From: an uncultured Bacteroidales bacterium
GTDB taxonomy: Bacteria > Bacteroidota > Bacteroidia > Bacteroidales > UBA932
Assembly: GCA_944326385.1 (NCBI GenBank)
Contig: CALVDT010000099.1
Coordinates: 1-33,916, forward strand
Direction of reading: 5' to 3'
DNA: 33,916 nt
Positions within the stretch are counted from its first letter, which is position 1. Every line of letters begins with the position of its first letter. Below are positions 22,503 to 31,756 of this stretch, piece by piece. The position numbers and the translations under genes are program-made. The notes below the pieces were generated by a model, which was not told the origin of the DNA, did no database searches, and saw nothing but the letters and a program-made list of their open reading frames with translations.

Positions 22503-24480
22503 CGAGTCTGTTGTTTATCACTGTCCTGGCCTTGTTCAGCCTGTCCATCTTGCGGAGCAGTTCCATCTGTTCCTCAGGACCCGGAGATGATGCAAGAGCC
22601 TGTGACAGTTCCCTGGTCATCTTGTCGAGCCTCCGGCTCTGGTACGCAAGCAGGGATTTCGGCACAAATATAACCAATTGTGTAGCAACTGCAGTCATTG
22701 ACCTGCGATAATTCTCTACTGTCAGCATGTATTTGTCCACAAGCAGGTCAGAAGTCACTGCAATTATGTCCGGATCGTCACTGTTCATCAGTCTGGTCTG
22801 GATCTTTTCCTGGGCAAGTCCCTGGTCGTACATGGAAAAGTAGCTGTCATACACCTTGCGGTATGCAGAATTCGAGAAGACGGTTCCGTCTGCCGAAAGC
22901 GCGTTGTCTATGAATTCAGCCACGGTATCAGGCTGTTCACCATCGACATGGTATTCGGAATCCTTGTCGAATATCAGATCCGTGCGCCCATGCTCCACGA
23001 TAAAACCGAGCAGTTCCTTCTCGCAGGGGGCAAGGAAAGGATCATCCAGTTTCACTTGCGCCTTTCCGTAATCCTCAGCCGCTACCTCGACTGCAACTTT
23101 GGCCTCTGTCTCCGGGCCGAGTTCCGAAGCAAGCTCCGCACGCCGTCTCATGGTCTCTTCCTGTTTTCTTTCTGCAGTCAGCATATCTTCCCTGGTACGC
23201 TTGATCCTGTCGAAAAGTATTCCTGAAGAGATATTGAATTTCTCGCTGCACATGTCCACGTAGACTGAACGTCTTACAGGATCGGGAATCATCGCCACAG
23301 TGTCCGCAATGTCGTTTATGAGATTGGCTTTCTTCAAAGGATCATCTCCGGCTTCATCAAGCAGAATATCCGTCTTGAAGCCTATGAAATCCTGTTCATG
23401 CCCGGAAAGGAAATCCTCCACCTCCTCAAGCGTATGCTTCCGCGAATAGGAATCCGGATCATCACCGTCCGGCAGCAGGACCACCTTCACATCCATTCCC
23501 TCTTTCAGCACGAGATTAATCCCGCGCAGAGCGGCATGAATTCCGGCCGGATCCCCGTCATAGATTATTGTCACGTTCCTGGAATATTTGCGTATCAGCC
23601 GTATCTGCTCCACTGTCAACGAAGTGCCGCTTGAAGCCACCACATTCCTTATTCCGAGCTGGTGCATCGATATGACATCCAGATACCCTTCCACCAGTAT
23701 GCATCTGTCCTTTCTGACAATCTCGTTCCTTGCAAACCATATCCCGTAAAGCGAGCGGCTCTTGACATATATCTCCGTCTCGGGAGAATTGACATACTTG
23801 GGTACGGACTTGTCAGACCTCAATGTCCTGCCTCCGAATGCTATGACGCGTCCTGAAGGGGAATGTATCGGGAACATGGCCCTGTCGTGGAAGCGGTCCA
23901 CAACCTTACCGTCATCCCTCCTGTAGCAAAGCCCCGTATCAACCAGGAACTCCTCCTTGTAACCGGCCTTCCGAGCTTCCGACAGAAGTGAATTCCTGTC
24001 CGAAAGGGCCCATCCCAGGCCGAATTTCTCTATCGTACTGTCTTCCAGTCCCCTCGTCTTGAAATACGCATATCCAGTACGGCCTTCCTCCGTAGAGAGA
24101 CTTTCCCTGAAAAACCTGGCAGCGAATTCCGACACCAGCAAAAGACTCTCGCCTCTCTGCCTGCTGGCTATTTCTTCCGCAGTCTCTTCCTTCTCGACTA
24201 TCTCTATATGATACTTCTTCGCAAGATATCTTAGGGCCTCCACATACGTCAGCCCTTCATGCTCCATGACAAACCCTACGGCGGTACCAGACTTGCCGCA
24301 GCCGAAACACTTGAATATCCCTTTGGCCGGAGAAACATAGAAAGACGGCGTCTTCTCGTTATGGAACGGACAGCAGGCAATGAAATTGGCACCCTGCCTC
24401 TTCAGCGAGACAAAGTCACCCACAACATCCACAATCTGGGCAGAATCGAGAATCCTGTCTACAGTCTCCCGCGGGATCAT
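22492..24480 (-). CDS. dnaG: DNA primase DnaG
   Basis: DnaG makes RNA primers at the replication fork. Of its 662 residues, the N-terminal CHC2 zinc domain shows [20 protein letters not shown] followed by KCFGCGKSG. The catalytic core has the ARF..GRTL segment ([12 protein letters not shown]) and the TOPRIM motif with [29 protein letters not shown] and metal-binding [10 protein letters not shown]-terminal helicase-binding region covers about 470-660, and normal length suggests it is complete. The gene starts 3 bases after the stop of the DUF308 gene, and metG follows 43 bases later. Confidence 0.96.
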   Translation of the reverse strand: MIPRETVDRILDSAQIVDVVGDFVSLKRQGANFIACCPFHNEKTPSFYVSPAKGIFKCFGCGKSGTAVGFVMEHEGLTYVEALRYLAKKYHIEIVEKEETAEEIASRQRGESLLLVSEFAARFFRESLSTEEGRTGYAYFKTRGLEDSTIEKFGLGWALSDRNSLLSEARKAGYKEEFLVDTGLCYRRDDGKVVDRFHDRAMFPIHSPSGRVIAFGGRTLRSDKSVPKYVNSPETEIYVKSRSLYGIWFARNEIVRKDRCILVEGYLDVISMHQLGIRNVVASSGTSLTVEQIRLIRKYSRNVTIIYDGDPAGIHAALRGINLVLKEGMDVKVVLLPDGDDPDSYSRKHTLEEVEDFLSGHEQDFIGFKTDILLDEAGDDPLKKANLINDIADTVAMIPDPVRRSVYVDMCSEKFNISSGILFDRIKRTREDMLTAERKQEETMRRRAELASELGPETEAKVAVEVAAEDYGKAQVKLDDPFLAPCEKELLGFIVEHGRTDLIFDKDSEYHVDGEQPDTVAEFIDNALSADGTVFSNSAYRKVYDSYFSMYDQGLAQEKIQTRLMNSDDPDIIAVTSDLLVDKYMLTVENYRRSMTAVATQLVIFVPKSLLAYQSRRLDKMTRELSQALASSPGPEEQMELLRKMDRLNKARTVINNRLGRV

Positions 24481-24483
24481 CGG

Positions 24484-25125
24484 CTATTTCCTGTCATCAG
24501 AATCCACCTTCTCGAAATCGGCATCTTTCACATCTTCATAGCCGGAAGACCCGTCCTTCCCGTCAGGGGAAGGAAAGCGGATGTCGTACTCATGCATGGC
24601 TCTGGACATCTTCCATGAAGCGAAAAGTTCGGACAGGCCATAGACGATTACAGCGGCACCAGCCACGAGAGTAATCGTGGAACCGGCCCCGAATGGATTG
24701 AAAAGCAGAAGGATACCTCCGCCTGTGCATACAATCGGCAGCACAAAAGACCAGAACCCTACAGGAATCAGGGACGAAGCGCTGACCATGGCCGCAATCT
24801 GGAAAATCCCGAACAGCACAAGCACGATACCTATAAGGATAATCGCGAAACTTGCGACAGCCTCAGGAAAAGCAAACAGGAGGATACCTATGAGGATATT
24901 CACCACTGTGTTGAATATCAACAGCCCGAGCCCCCCGTTCCGTCTGTTTTTCAGACCGTATGCCAGAGAGACTATCCCGGACGCCACCATGATAGAAGCC
25001 ACCACATAAACGAGTATCACCAGTGCGGTAGACGGCTTTATGACCATGATACATCCTATAATGATTGCAATGGCAGCCCTGAGCCAGCCGCTGAATTTAT
25101 TCCTGAAACCGAAAGTAATCATCAT
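24484..25125 (-). CDS. DUF308 / HdeD-like membrane protein (213 aa)
   Basis: The protein has about six hydrophobic segments between residues 14 and 168, arranged as repeated helix pairs rich in Gly and Ile (for example AIAIIIGCIMVIKP, ILIGILLFAFPEAVASFAIILIGIVLVLFGI, VLPIVCTGGGILLLFNP). This fits the DUF308/HdeD family of inner-membrane proteins. A charged cytoplasmic tail (about 170-213) ends with many Asp and Lys. In E. coli HdeD is linked to acid resistance, but a function in Bacteroidota is not known. It is first in the minus-strand cluster ahead of dnaG, 3 bases apart, so it shares the dnaG promoter. Confidence 0.85.
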   Translation of the reverse strand: MMITFGFRNKFSGWLRAAIAIIIGCIMVIKPSTALVILVYVVASIMVASGIVSLAYGLKNRRNGGLGLLIFNTVVNILIGILLFAFPEAVASFAIILIGIVLVLFGIFQIAAMVSASSLIPVGFWSFVLPIVCTGGGILLLFNPFGAGSTITLVAGAAVIVYGLSELFASWKMSRAMHEYDIRFPSPDGKDGSSGYEDVKDADFEKVDSDDRK

Positions 25126-25152
25126 GACACAATATTATAAATCCTTGAAATG

Positions 25153-25160
25153 CAAAATTA
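25153..25160 (-). promoter_or_regulatory. Putative -7 element for the DUF308-dnaG-metG-murB-murA cluster
   Basis: Read on the minus strand, TAATTTTG (25160 to 25153) fits TAnnTTTG and lies 27 bases before the DUF308 start. No good -33 TTTG was seen. The divergent fhs gene has only a near match, TAATTTCG, at about 25174. Confidence 0.45.
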
Positions 25161-25209
25161 CGAATTATTTTACTAATTTCGCGCTTCGCATCCCAACAAT
25201 TGAACATTT

Positions 25210-26877
25210 ATGAAGTCTGACATCGAAATCGCAAGAAGCACCGTAATGAAAAGGATCACCGACATCGCGGCAGGCATCGGAATCCCTGAAGAAAAGCTCG
25301 AACCATACGGCCATTATATGGCAAAGATACCGGTGGAACTGATTGATGATGAAAAAGCGGCGAAAAGCAACCTGATCCTCGTAACGGCCATTACGGCCAC
25401 AAAAGCAGGCATAGGCAAGACCACCGCATCCATCGGTCTGGCACTCGGGCTTTCCGGAATCGGGAAAAAGGCCGTGGCGGCACTGCGCGAACCGTCTCTG
25501 GGACCATGTTTCGGGCTTAAGGGCGGGGCTGCCGGCGGAGGATATGCACAGGTGCTCCCGATGGATAAGATAAACCTTCATTTCACCGGAGACTTCCACG
25601 CTGTCACATCAGTACACAATATGATTGCAGCGTTGCTGGACAATTATCTGTACCAGCATCAGTCCGAGGGGTTCGCCCTGAAGGAAATCGTGTGGAAGCG
25701 CGTCCTGGATGTCAACGACAGATCACTCAGGAACATAGTGACAGGTCTCGGTCCACGTACGAACGGCATCCCGCAGGAATCAGGCTTCGACATCACCCCG
25801 GCCTCTGAAATCATGGCCATACTCTGCCTTGCAAAGGATCTGGATGACGTAAAAAGACGAATAGGCAACATCACTCTCGGATACACCTTCGACGACAAGC
25901 CTTTCACCGTAAACGACCTCGGTGTAGCAGGAGCCATGGCGGCACTTATGACAGATGCGATAAAGCCGAATCTGGTCCAGACGACAGGACAGACTCCGGC
26001 CATAGTGCACGGAGGGCCTTTCGCAAACATCGCCCACGGATGCAATTCCATAATCGCTACAAAAGAAGCCATGACATTCGGTGACTATGTAATCACCGAG
26101 GCCGGCTTCGGAGCAGATCTCGGTGCAGAGAAATTCTTCAATATAAAATGCCGCAAAAGCGGACTCTGTCCGAAACTTACCGTACTGGTGGCTACGCTCC
26201 AGGGTCTCAAGATGCATGGAGACGTTCCTCTGGAAAAGATCAAGGAACCGGACGCTGAAGGAATCCGGAAAGGGTTTGCAAACCTGGACAGGCACATAAG
26301 CAACATACGGGGCTTCGATCAGACCGTACTTGTCTGCTTCAACAGATTCGCCACCGACACTCCGGAAGAAATCGCCCTGGTGGAAGAGCACTGCAGGAAT
26401 CTCGGTGTATACTTCGCTGTCAACGATGCATACGCACGCGGAGCAGACGGAGCAATGGAACTTGCTGAAAAAGTGGTGAAGATCATATCCGAAGATCCAT
26501 CCGGACCGCTGACGCTCACTTACCCCGACAATGCCGGAGTGGAAGAGAAGATCTGCGCAGTAGCCAAGGACATCTACAAGGCTGGTTCGGTCTCGTTCAA
26601 TGCGCTCAGCCGGAAGAAGATCGCCCTGATAGAGAAACTCGGATACGGCAGTTATCCTGTATGCATAGCCAAGACCCAGTATTCGTTCTCGCAGGATCCG
26701 AAACTGTACGGTGCCCCTGAAGGTTTCGACTTCGGGATCAGGGACATTGTGATCAATACGGGAGCAGAGATGATTGTCGCCATAGCCGGTGACATAATCA
26801 GGATGCCAGGTCTGCCGAAAGTGCCTCAGGCCATGCATATAGATATCGTGGACGGCCAGATAGACGGTTTAAGCTGA
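25210..26877 (+). CDS. fhs: Formate-tetrahydrofolate ligase
   Basis: Fhs makes 10-formyl-tetrahydrofolate from formate, THF and ATP, feeding one-carbon metabolism. The 555-residue length is the family norm. The P-loop reads [16 protein letters not shown], slightly different from the common PAGEGKTT form. The [25 protein letters not shown] segment, [25 protein letters not shown], and [15 protein letters not shown] are diagnostic. It is divergent from DUF308 and followed by the PHP phosphatase 10 bases later, which is probably co-transcribed. Confidence 0.96.
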   Translation: MKSDIEIARSTVMKRITDIAAGIGIPEEKLEPYGHYMAKIPVELIDDEKAAKSNLILVTAITATKAGIGKTTASIGLALGLSGIGKKAVAALREPSLGPCFGLKGGAAGGGYAQVLPMDKINLHFTGDFHAVTSVHNMIAALLDNYLYQHQSEGFALKEIVWKRVLDVNDRSLRNIVTGLGPRTNGIPQESGFDITPASEIMAILCLAKDLDDVKRRIGNITLGYTFDDKPFTVNDLGVAGAMAALMTDAIKPNLVQTTGQTPAIVHGGPFANIAHGCNSIIATKEAMTFGDYVITEAGFGADLGAEKFFNIKCRKSGLCPKLTVLVATLQGLKMHGDVPLEKIKEPDAEGIRKGFANLDRHISNIRGFDQTVLVCFNRFATDTPEEIALVEEHCRNLGVYFAVNDAYARGADGAMELAEKVVKIISEDPSGPLTLTYPDNAGVEEKICAVAKDIYKAGSVSFNALSRKKIALIEKLGYGSYPVCIAKTQYSFSQDPKLYGAPEGFDFGIRDIVINTGAEMIVAIAGDIIRMPGLPKVPQAMHIDIVDGQIDGLS

Positions 26878-26887
26878 CGGAGAGCCG

Positions 26888-27736
26888 ATGAAACTGTACG
26901 ACAACCATAACCACAGCCAGTTCTCCTTCGACGGGAAGCTGGCCTCGGTAGAGACATCCGCACGTGCCGCCATGGCTGCCGGTCTGGCGGGGATATGCTT
27001 TACGGATCACTGTGACTTCTTCGTGCCTGAAATGAAAGCGGCATACGAGCATCTGATTCCGGAACAGTTCGACATTACGGCCCAGCAGGCCGAAATAGAC
27101 AGAGTGCAGGCCATATTGCCAGAGATAAGGATATTGAAAGGAATCGAGATCGGGATGGAAGCCGGATGCCATGACAAGATACGGAGACTGCTTTCGGAGA
27201 ACAGTTTCGATACGGTAATCGCATCGGTACATTATCTTGACGACACCGACCCGTTCTGGGGAGGATACTACAAAGGGAAGGACTGGAAAACTGCATACGG
27301 CCATTATCTCGAAACCATTTACAGTGAAATGACCTGGCTCGGTGATTTCGACATCCTCGGACATTTCGACTATGTGGCAAGATATGCCCCCTATCCGCAG
27401 TGCAGCATCCTTTACAAGGACTTCCCGGATATCTTCGACAGCATACTGAGATATCTTGCGGAACATGGAAAGGCTCTGGAAATCAACACAAAGACATACC
27501 AGGACTACAAGGGGCGCACACCTGTTCTCGACAGGGATATCCTGCTCAGGTTCAGGGAATACGGCGGTGAAGCCGTAAGCCTCGGATCAGACTCGCACAA
27601 CCCCGAGAGGACAGGCGACAAATTCTCCCTATACGCGGAATTCATCAAGGGATGCGGCTTCAGTTACGCGGCGCATTTCGAGAAGCGCAGCCTCATAATG
27701 GAGAAAATCAAAAGTACCCTTTTGCGTCACCCTTAG
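26888..27736 (+). CDS. PHP-family histidinol-phosphatase (HisJ-like, 282 aa)
   Basis: The protein has PHP-domain metal ligands at the start (YDNHNHSQFSFDG, His7/His9), GICFTDHCDFF, an acidic ligand in LKGIEIGMEAG, the IASVHYLD histidine, FDILGHFDYVARYAP, and SLGSDSHNPERTG near the end. This pattern fits the HisK/HisJ type of histidinol-phosphate phosphatase in histidine synthesis, though PHP proteins of this kind can act on other phosphoesters and no his gene is adjacent. It follows fhs by 10 bases. Its stop overlaps that of convergent recQ by 3 bases. Confidence 0.88.
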   Translation: MKLYDNHNHSQFSFDGKLASVETSARAAMAAGLAGICFTDHCDFFVPEMKAAYEHLIPEQFDITAQQAEIDRVQAILPEIRILKGIEIGMEAGCHDKIRRLLSENSFDTVIASVHYLDDTDPFWGGYYKGKDWKTAYGHYLETIYSEMTWLGDFDILGHFDYVARYAPYPQCSILYKDFPDIFDSILRYLAEHGKALEINTKTYQDYKGRTPVLDRDILLRFREYGGEAVSLGSDSHNPERTGDKFSLYAEFIKGCGFSYAAHFEKRSLIMEKIKSTLLRHP

Positions 27737-29934
27737 TTTGCCACTTCACAAAGGAATTTCAGACGGACAAGCCTCACCTCGGATTCATCATAGTCCTGCC
27801 CCAGATCGGCCATGGCATCAGCCACTGAGTCCGACATGGCCTCTTCCTTGAAATAACTGTAGATCTCGTCCACGACATCATCATCTACAGTCTGGCCGAT
27901 GTAATAGTCAAGATCGAGTTTCGTACCGGCTGCCACAATGGACTCGATCTCCGTAAGCAGTTCGTCCATTTCCAGGCTTTTGGCACTTGCAATGTCTTCC
28001 AGGGACAGTTTCCTGTCAATCCCCTGTATGATATAAAGCTTGTTTGCCGATGAAGAATTGGCTATGGATTTCACGACAAAATCATCCGGACGGACAATGT
28101 CATTTTCCTCCACATACTTGGCTATAAGAGCAATGAATTCCTTCCCGTATTTTCTGGCCTTGCCTTCTCCTACTCCCTGGCAGTTCCTGAGTTCTTCCAG
28201 AGTGACAGGATACGAAATGGACATGTCCTCGAGAGAAGGATCACCGAACAATATCCACGGCTGCAGGTGCAGTTTCCTGGAGAGGTCGGACCTCAGATCC
28301 TTCAGCATGGCAAGCAGTACCGGATCTCCACCCCCGCCGCCGGCCTTCGCCGCTGCAGGCAGTTCATCGTCATCTTCCTCACCATCCACGAAATGCCTCT
28401 CCTCGGTGATCATGACAGGATAAGGCTTCCTGTTGAACTCCCGTCCTTTTTCGGTGACATAGATAAGCCCGTAGGACTCAATGTCCTTCTCCAGGAAATG
28501 CAGAACCAGTCCCTGATGGATGACATCGCACCAGAACCGGAAGGAATGGTCTTTTCCTGCCCCGAAGAATTCCATCTTGTCGTGCTCATATGATTTGATG
28601 AGGGCATTCGACTCTCCTGCAAGGATATTGGCCAGATGCTCAAGTTTGAAATGCTCGGGCATGGCTTCCACAAGTTCTATTATCAGAGCAAGATATTCCT
28701 GGCCGTCGAACTGCTTCTTTGGATTGAGGCAGTTGTCGCAGGCACCGCAGTTGTCCTGAGGATAATCCTCACCGAAATAATTCAGCAGAAGTTTGCGGCG
28801 GCATTGGTTCGATTCTGCATATGCGACAGTCTCAAGCAGAAGCTGCTTGCCGATCTCCTGTTCCGCGACCGGCTTGCCCTGCATGAATTTCTCGAGTTTG
28901 ACGATATCCTTATAGCTGTAGAAGGCGATACACTGCCCCTCACCTCCATCCCTTCCGGCACGGCCTGTCTCCTGATAGTAACCCTCAAGGCTTTTCGGGA
29001 TATCGTAATGTATCACAAACCGTACGTCCGGCTTGTCTATGCCCATGCCGAATGCTATGGTGGCCACAATCACATCAACCTCCTCCATCAGGAACTTGTC
29101 CTGGTTCTCCGCCCTGGTTCTGGCATCCAGTCCTGCATGGTACGGAAGAGCCTTTATGCCGTTTATGTTCAGCAGTTCAGCCAGTTCCTCCACTTTTTTC
29201 CTGCTCAGGCAATAGATTATGCCGGATTTTCCCGGATTCTGGCGGATGAACTTTATTATATCTCTTTTAGGATCCGACTTGTCCCTTATTTCATAATAAA
29301 GGTTAGGCCTGTTGAATGAAGACTTGAAGACCTCTGCGTCAAGAATCCCGAGATTCTTCTGGATGTCGTCCTGCACCTTAGGCGTGGCCGTGGCCGTAAG
29401 AGCTATCACCGGCGCCACTCCGATCTCCTCTATCAATGACCTGATGCGCCTGTACTCCGGCCTGAAGTCATGCCCCCATTCGGAGATGCAATGCGCCTCG
29501 TCCACTGCATAGAACGAAATCCTGATTTCCTTGAGCATCTCTATGTTCTCGGCCTTGGTCAAAGATTCAGGGGCCACATACAGAAGTTTCGTAACCCCGG
29601 AAAGAAGGTCTTCCCGCACCTCGTTTATCTGTGCCTTGGAAAGCGATGAATTCAGGAAATGCGCTATTCCGTCATTCCCCGAGACAAATCCTCTGATCGC
29701 ATCCACCTGGTTCTTCATCAGGGCTATCAAGGGAGAGATGACTATCGCCGTCCCCTCCATGACGAGAGCCGGAAGCTGATAGCAAAGCGATTTCCCGCCT
29801 CCTGTCGGCATCAGAACGAAGGCGTCTTTCCCGGACACAAGATGGGTAATGATTTTCTCCTGATCACCTTTGAATGAATCAAAGCCGAAGAATTCCTTTA
29901 ACCTGGAATGCAATAACCTGGAGTCTATAGCCAT
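27733..29934 (-). CDS. recQ: ATP-dependent DNA helicase RecQ
   Basis: RecQ unwinds DNA 3' to 5' in recombination and fork repair. Of 733 residues, the helicase core has Walker A LMPTGGGKSLCYQLPA, the DEAH box VDEAHCISEWGHDFRPEY, and motif VI YYQETGRAGRDG. The zinc-binding RecQ-Ct domain has CRRKLLLNYFGE and CGACDNC, followed by a winged helix and an HRDC domain (about 515-600). A C-terminal extension of about 110 residues with helical repeats follows, as is common in Bacteroidota RecQ. The ATG at 29934 is preferred; an in-frame GTG 14 codons upstream lies at the putative promoter (AATATTTG, minus strand near 29990). Confidence 0.94.
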   Translation of the reverse strand: MAIDSRLLHSRLKEFFGFDSFKGDQEKIITHLVSGKDAFVLMPTGGGKSLCYQLPALVMEGTAIVISPLIALMKNQVDAIRGFVSGNDGIAHFLNSSLSKAQINEVREDLLSGVTKLLYVAPESLTKAENIEMLKEIRISFYAVDEAHCISEWGHDFRPEYRRIRSLIEEIGVAPVIALTATATPKVQDDIQKNLGILDAEVFKSSFNRPNLYYEIRDKSDPKRDIIKFIRQNPGKSGIIYCLSRKKVEELAELLNINGIKALPYHAGLDARTRAENQDKFLMEEVDVIVATIAFGMGIDKPDVRFVIHYDIPKSLEGYYQETGRAGRDGGEGQCIAFYSYKDIVKLEKFMQGKPVAEQEIGKQLLLETVAYAESNQCRRKLLLNYFGEDYPQDNCGACDNCLNPKKQFDGQEYLALIIELVEAMPEHFKLEHLANILAGESNALIKSYEHDKMEFFGAGKDHSFRFWCDVIHQGLVLHFLEKDIESYGLIYVTEKGREFNRKPYPVMITEERHFVDGEEDDDELPAAAKAGGGGGDPVLLAMLKDLRSDLSRKLHLQPWILFGDPSLEDMSISYPVTLEELRNCQGVGEGKARKYGKEFIALIAKYVEENDIVRPDDFVVKSIANSSSANKLYIIQGIDRKLSLEDIASAKSLEMDELLTEIESIVAAGTKLDLDYYIGQTVDDDVVDEIYSYFKEEAMSDSVADAMADLGQDYDESEVRLVRLKFLCEVAN

Positions 29935-30139
29935 TTTAATAGGATTTAGCCCTACTAAGTTAGAATTAATTTTCACTTTGACAAATATTTTACTCCCATT
30001 TAATATGGATTTTCCGCATCGGAAAGCATTTTGAGAAAAAACGGAGAGAGACAGATGTGATTTCTGAAATAATTTTACGATATTTGCAGAATTGGGTCCG
30101 TCCCGGAAAAATGACAGTCAAAATAAAATTACAATAGAC

Positions 30140-30925
30140 ATGAAAACACTCAAATTCATTTCAGCAGCTGCCGTCGTTGCAGCAATGATGGCAAGCTGTA
30201 CAAGCTCCCCGAAGAGCATTACCGTGGAAAAGGACGGGGAGACCACCACTGTTTCCCTTCCGGATGCAGCATTGACAGACTCTGTCAGCTATCTCGTAGG
30301 TATAAACTTCGGCTATTTCATAAAGGCCAACGATTTCGGTGAAGACCTGAATTACGCGAAGATAAAGAAAGGCATGATGGACTTCATCAAGGCTGAAGGC
30401 CAGATGAATTCCGTTGAGTTCAACGACCAGTTCGACATCAGTCCTGATGAGATGAACAGGCTTTTCAACGAATTCATCTCCGCAAGGAGAAACTTCGAGG
30501 CTGAAAGCAACAAGGCTGAAGGCGAGGCATTCCTCAAGGAGAACGCGTTGAAAGACGGAATCGTCATTACCGAGAGCGGACTCCAGTATCAGATTGTGGA
30601 AGCCGGAAACGAAGTGAAGCCGGGCGAGAAGGACACAGTCTATGTACATTATACGGGGACACTGATCGACGGCACCGAATTCGATGCATCAGATCCTGAG
30701 AAAGAGCCTGTACGCATGCTCATGAACCGTGTCATCAAAGGATGGACAGAGGGTCTTCAGTTCATCGGCGAAGGTGGAAAGATCAAGCTTTTCATCCCTG
30801 CGGAACTCGGATACGGTGTACGTGGCACAGGCGCCATCAAACCGAACTCTACACTCATCTTCGATGTTGAGCTTGTAAAAGTCAACAAAGCAGCCGAGGA
30901 AGCAAAGACCGAAAATAAAAAATAA
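30140..30925 (+). CDS. FKBP-type peptidyl-prolyl isomerase lipoprotein (261 aa)
   Basis: A lipoprotein signal peptide ends at Cys20 (AAVVAAMMASC), so the protein is anchored in a membrane facing the periplasm. A helical FKBP_N dimerisation domain (about 40-145) is followed by an FKBP domain (about 155-250) with DTVYVHYTGTLIDGTEFDAS, VIKGWTEGLQFIGEGGKIKLFIPAELGYG and NSTLIFDVELV. This is the Mip/FkpA layout, which catalyses proline isomerisation and acts as a periplasmic chaperone. The ATG at 30140 gives the signal peptide. The DUF3127 gene starts 6 bases after its stop. Confidence 0.94.
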   Translation: MKTLKFISAAAVVAAMMASCTSSPKSITVEKDGETTTVSLPDAALTDSVSYLVGINFGYFIKANDFGEDLNYAKIKKGMMDFIKAEGQMNSVEFNDQFDISPDEMNRLFNEFISARRNFEAESNKAEGEAFLKENALKDGIVITESGLQYQIVEAGNEVKPGEKDTVYVHYTGTLIDGTEFDASDPEKEPVRMLMNRVIKGWTEGLQFIGEGGKIKLFIPAELGYGVRGTGAIKPNSTLIFDVELVKVNKAAEEAKTENKK

Positions 30926-30931
30926 TCAGCC

Positions 30932-31372
30932 ATGGCTTTGGAAATAGAAGGTAAAATCATCCGGAAACTCAATGTCCAGAGCGGTACTTCCGCGCGTGGC
31001 GAGTGGTCCAAACAGGAATTCATAATCGAATACCAGGAGGGCAACTATCCATCGCAGGTCTGCCTGAGCGTATGGGGTCCGGACAAGGTCAAGGATCTGG
31101 AGAAATACCAGATAGGCGACAAGGTCAAAGTCTCGTTCAACATCAGCAGCAGGGAATACAACAACAGGTGGTACACCGATCTCCGCGCATGGAAGATAGA
31201 GACGGAGACTCCGGTTCCGGAGAATTACACTACGGGGTTTGCCCCTACCGGAGTGGAAGGTTCAGGCAATACCTACACCCCTGATCCTGCAGAAGCGGCC
31301 AGCACCGGTCACGGTTATGTGGCTGAAAGCACCGGAACCGACAGTTCGGCAGAGGATGACCTTCCGTTCTGA
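30932..31372 (+). CDS. DUF3127 protein with SSB-like acidic C-terminal tip (146 aa)
   Basis: Residues about 1-90 match the Bacteroidota family DUF3127: EIEGKIIRKLNVQSGTS, WSKQEFIIEY, VKVSFNISSREYNNRWYTDLRAWKIE. The strand pattern is that of an OB fold like single-strand-binding proteins. A flexible Gly/Thr/Pro-rich linker follows and the protein ends in SAEDDLPF, closely like the acidic SSB tip (DDDIPF) that recruits repair proteins. The family has no established function; a nucleic-acid-binding role is inference from fold pattern and tail. It lies 6 bases after the FKBP gene with no export signal, so co-transcription joins a periplasmic and a cytoplasmic protein. Confidence 0.88.
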   Translation: MALEIEGKIIRKLNVQSGTSARGEWSKQEFIIEYQEGNYPSQVCLSVWGPDKVKDLEKYQIGDKVKVSFNISSREYNNRWYTDLRAWKIETETPVPENYTTGFAPTGVEGSGNTYTPDPAEAASTGHGYVAESTGTDSSAEDDLPF

Positions 31373-31433
31373 CCTTGTAAGGAGATCCCGGCACATGGTT
31401 TTTCCGCCTGTCCGGGAAAAATGACACTAAGAT

Positions 31434-31474
31434 GGGACTGTGTCCAAATGATGAATTTTGGCACAGTCCCTTTT
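31434..31474 (+). terminator. Intrinsic terminator after the FKBP-DUF3127 operon
   Basis: GGGACTGTG (31434-31442) and CACAGTCCC (31462-31470) form a perfect 9-bp stem with a 19-base loop, followed by TTTT. Confidence 0.8.
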
Positions 31475-31503
31475 AGTATGTGATACATCGCCATCCTTTA
31501 TTT

Positions 31504-31747
31504 AATTAAACGTGAGTTCGATGAATTTCAATTTATTGAAAGACATCGAATTACCTCTGAAGGAGCAGGATAAAGTCCTGCGACGAGCCCCCAGCGAGGG
31601 GGCGAATGGGGGAGGCGCCCCTTGAAAAGGGGCTGTCACTACAGCGACTGGGGTTTAGGATAAATGGATTTCGAAGAAATCCTTAACGACTGTTCGACGA
31701 ATTCCCTGGTGCTGAACAACATTAATTCGTCGAACTGACGTTAATTT
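31504..31747. repeat. MITE-like element with 24-bp terminal inverted repeats
   Basis: The ends (31504-31527 and 31724-31747) are inverted copies matching at 20 of 24 positions, sharing ACGT-AGTTCGA-GAATT. Each end also forms a subterminal hairpin: TTCGATG/CATCGAA (31517-31523, 31544-31550) and GTTCGACGAATT/AATTCGTCGAAC (31692-31703, 31724-31735, perfect). Inside are GCAGGA/TCCTGC, GCCCCC/GGGGGC, GCCCCTT-GAAA-AGGGGC and GGATTTC/GAAATCC hairpins. No coding frame and no clear target-site duplication were found. It could be a non-autonomous transposon or a REP-type repeat. Confidence 0.65.
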
Positions 31748-31756
31748 ACCTACATT

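Noticed and set aside
29935-29976. GTG start giving RecQ 14 extra residues
   Set aside because: It lies on the putative promoter and the extra residues are not family-like; the ATG at 29934 is followed at once by the RecQ N-terminus.
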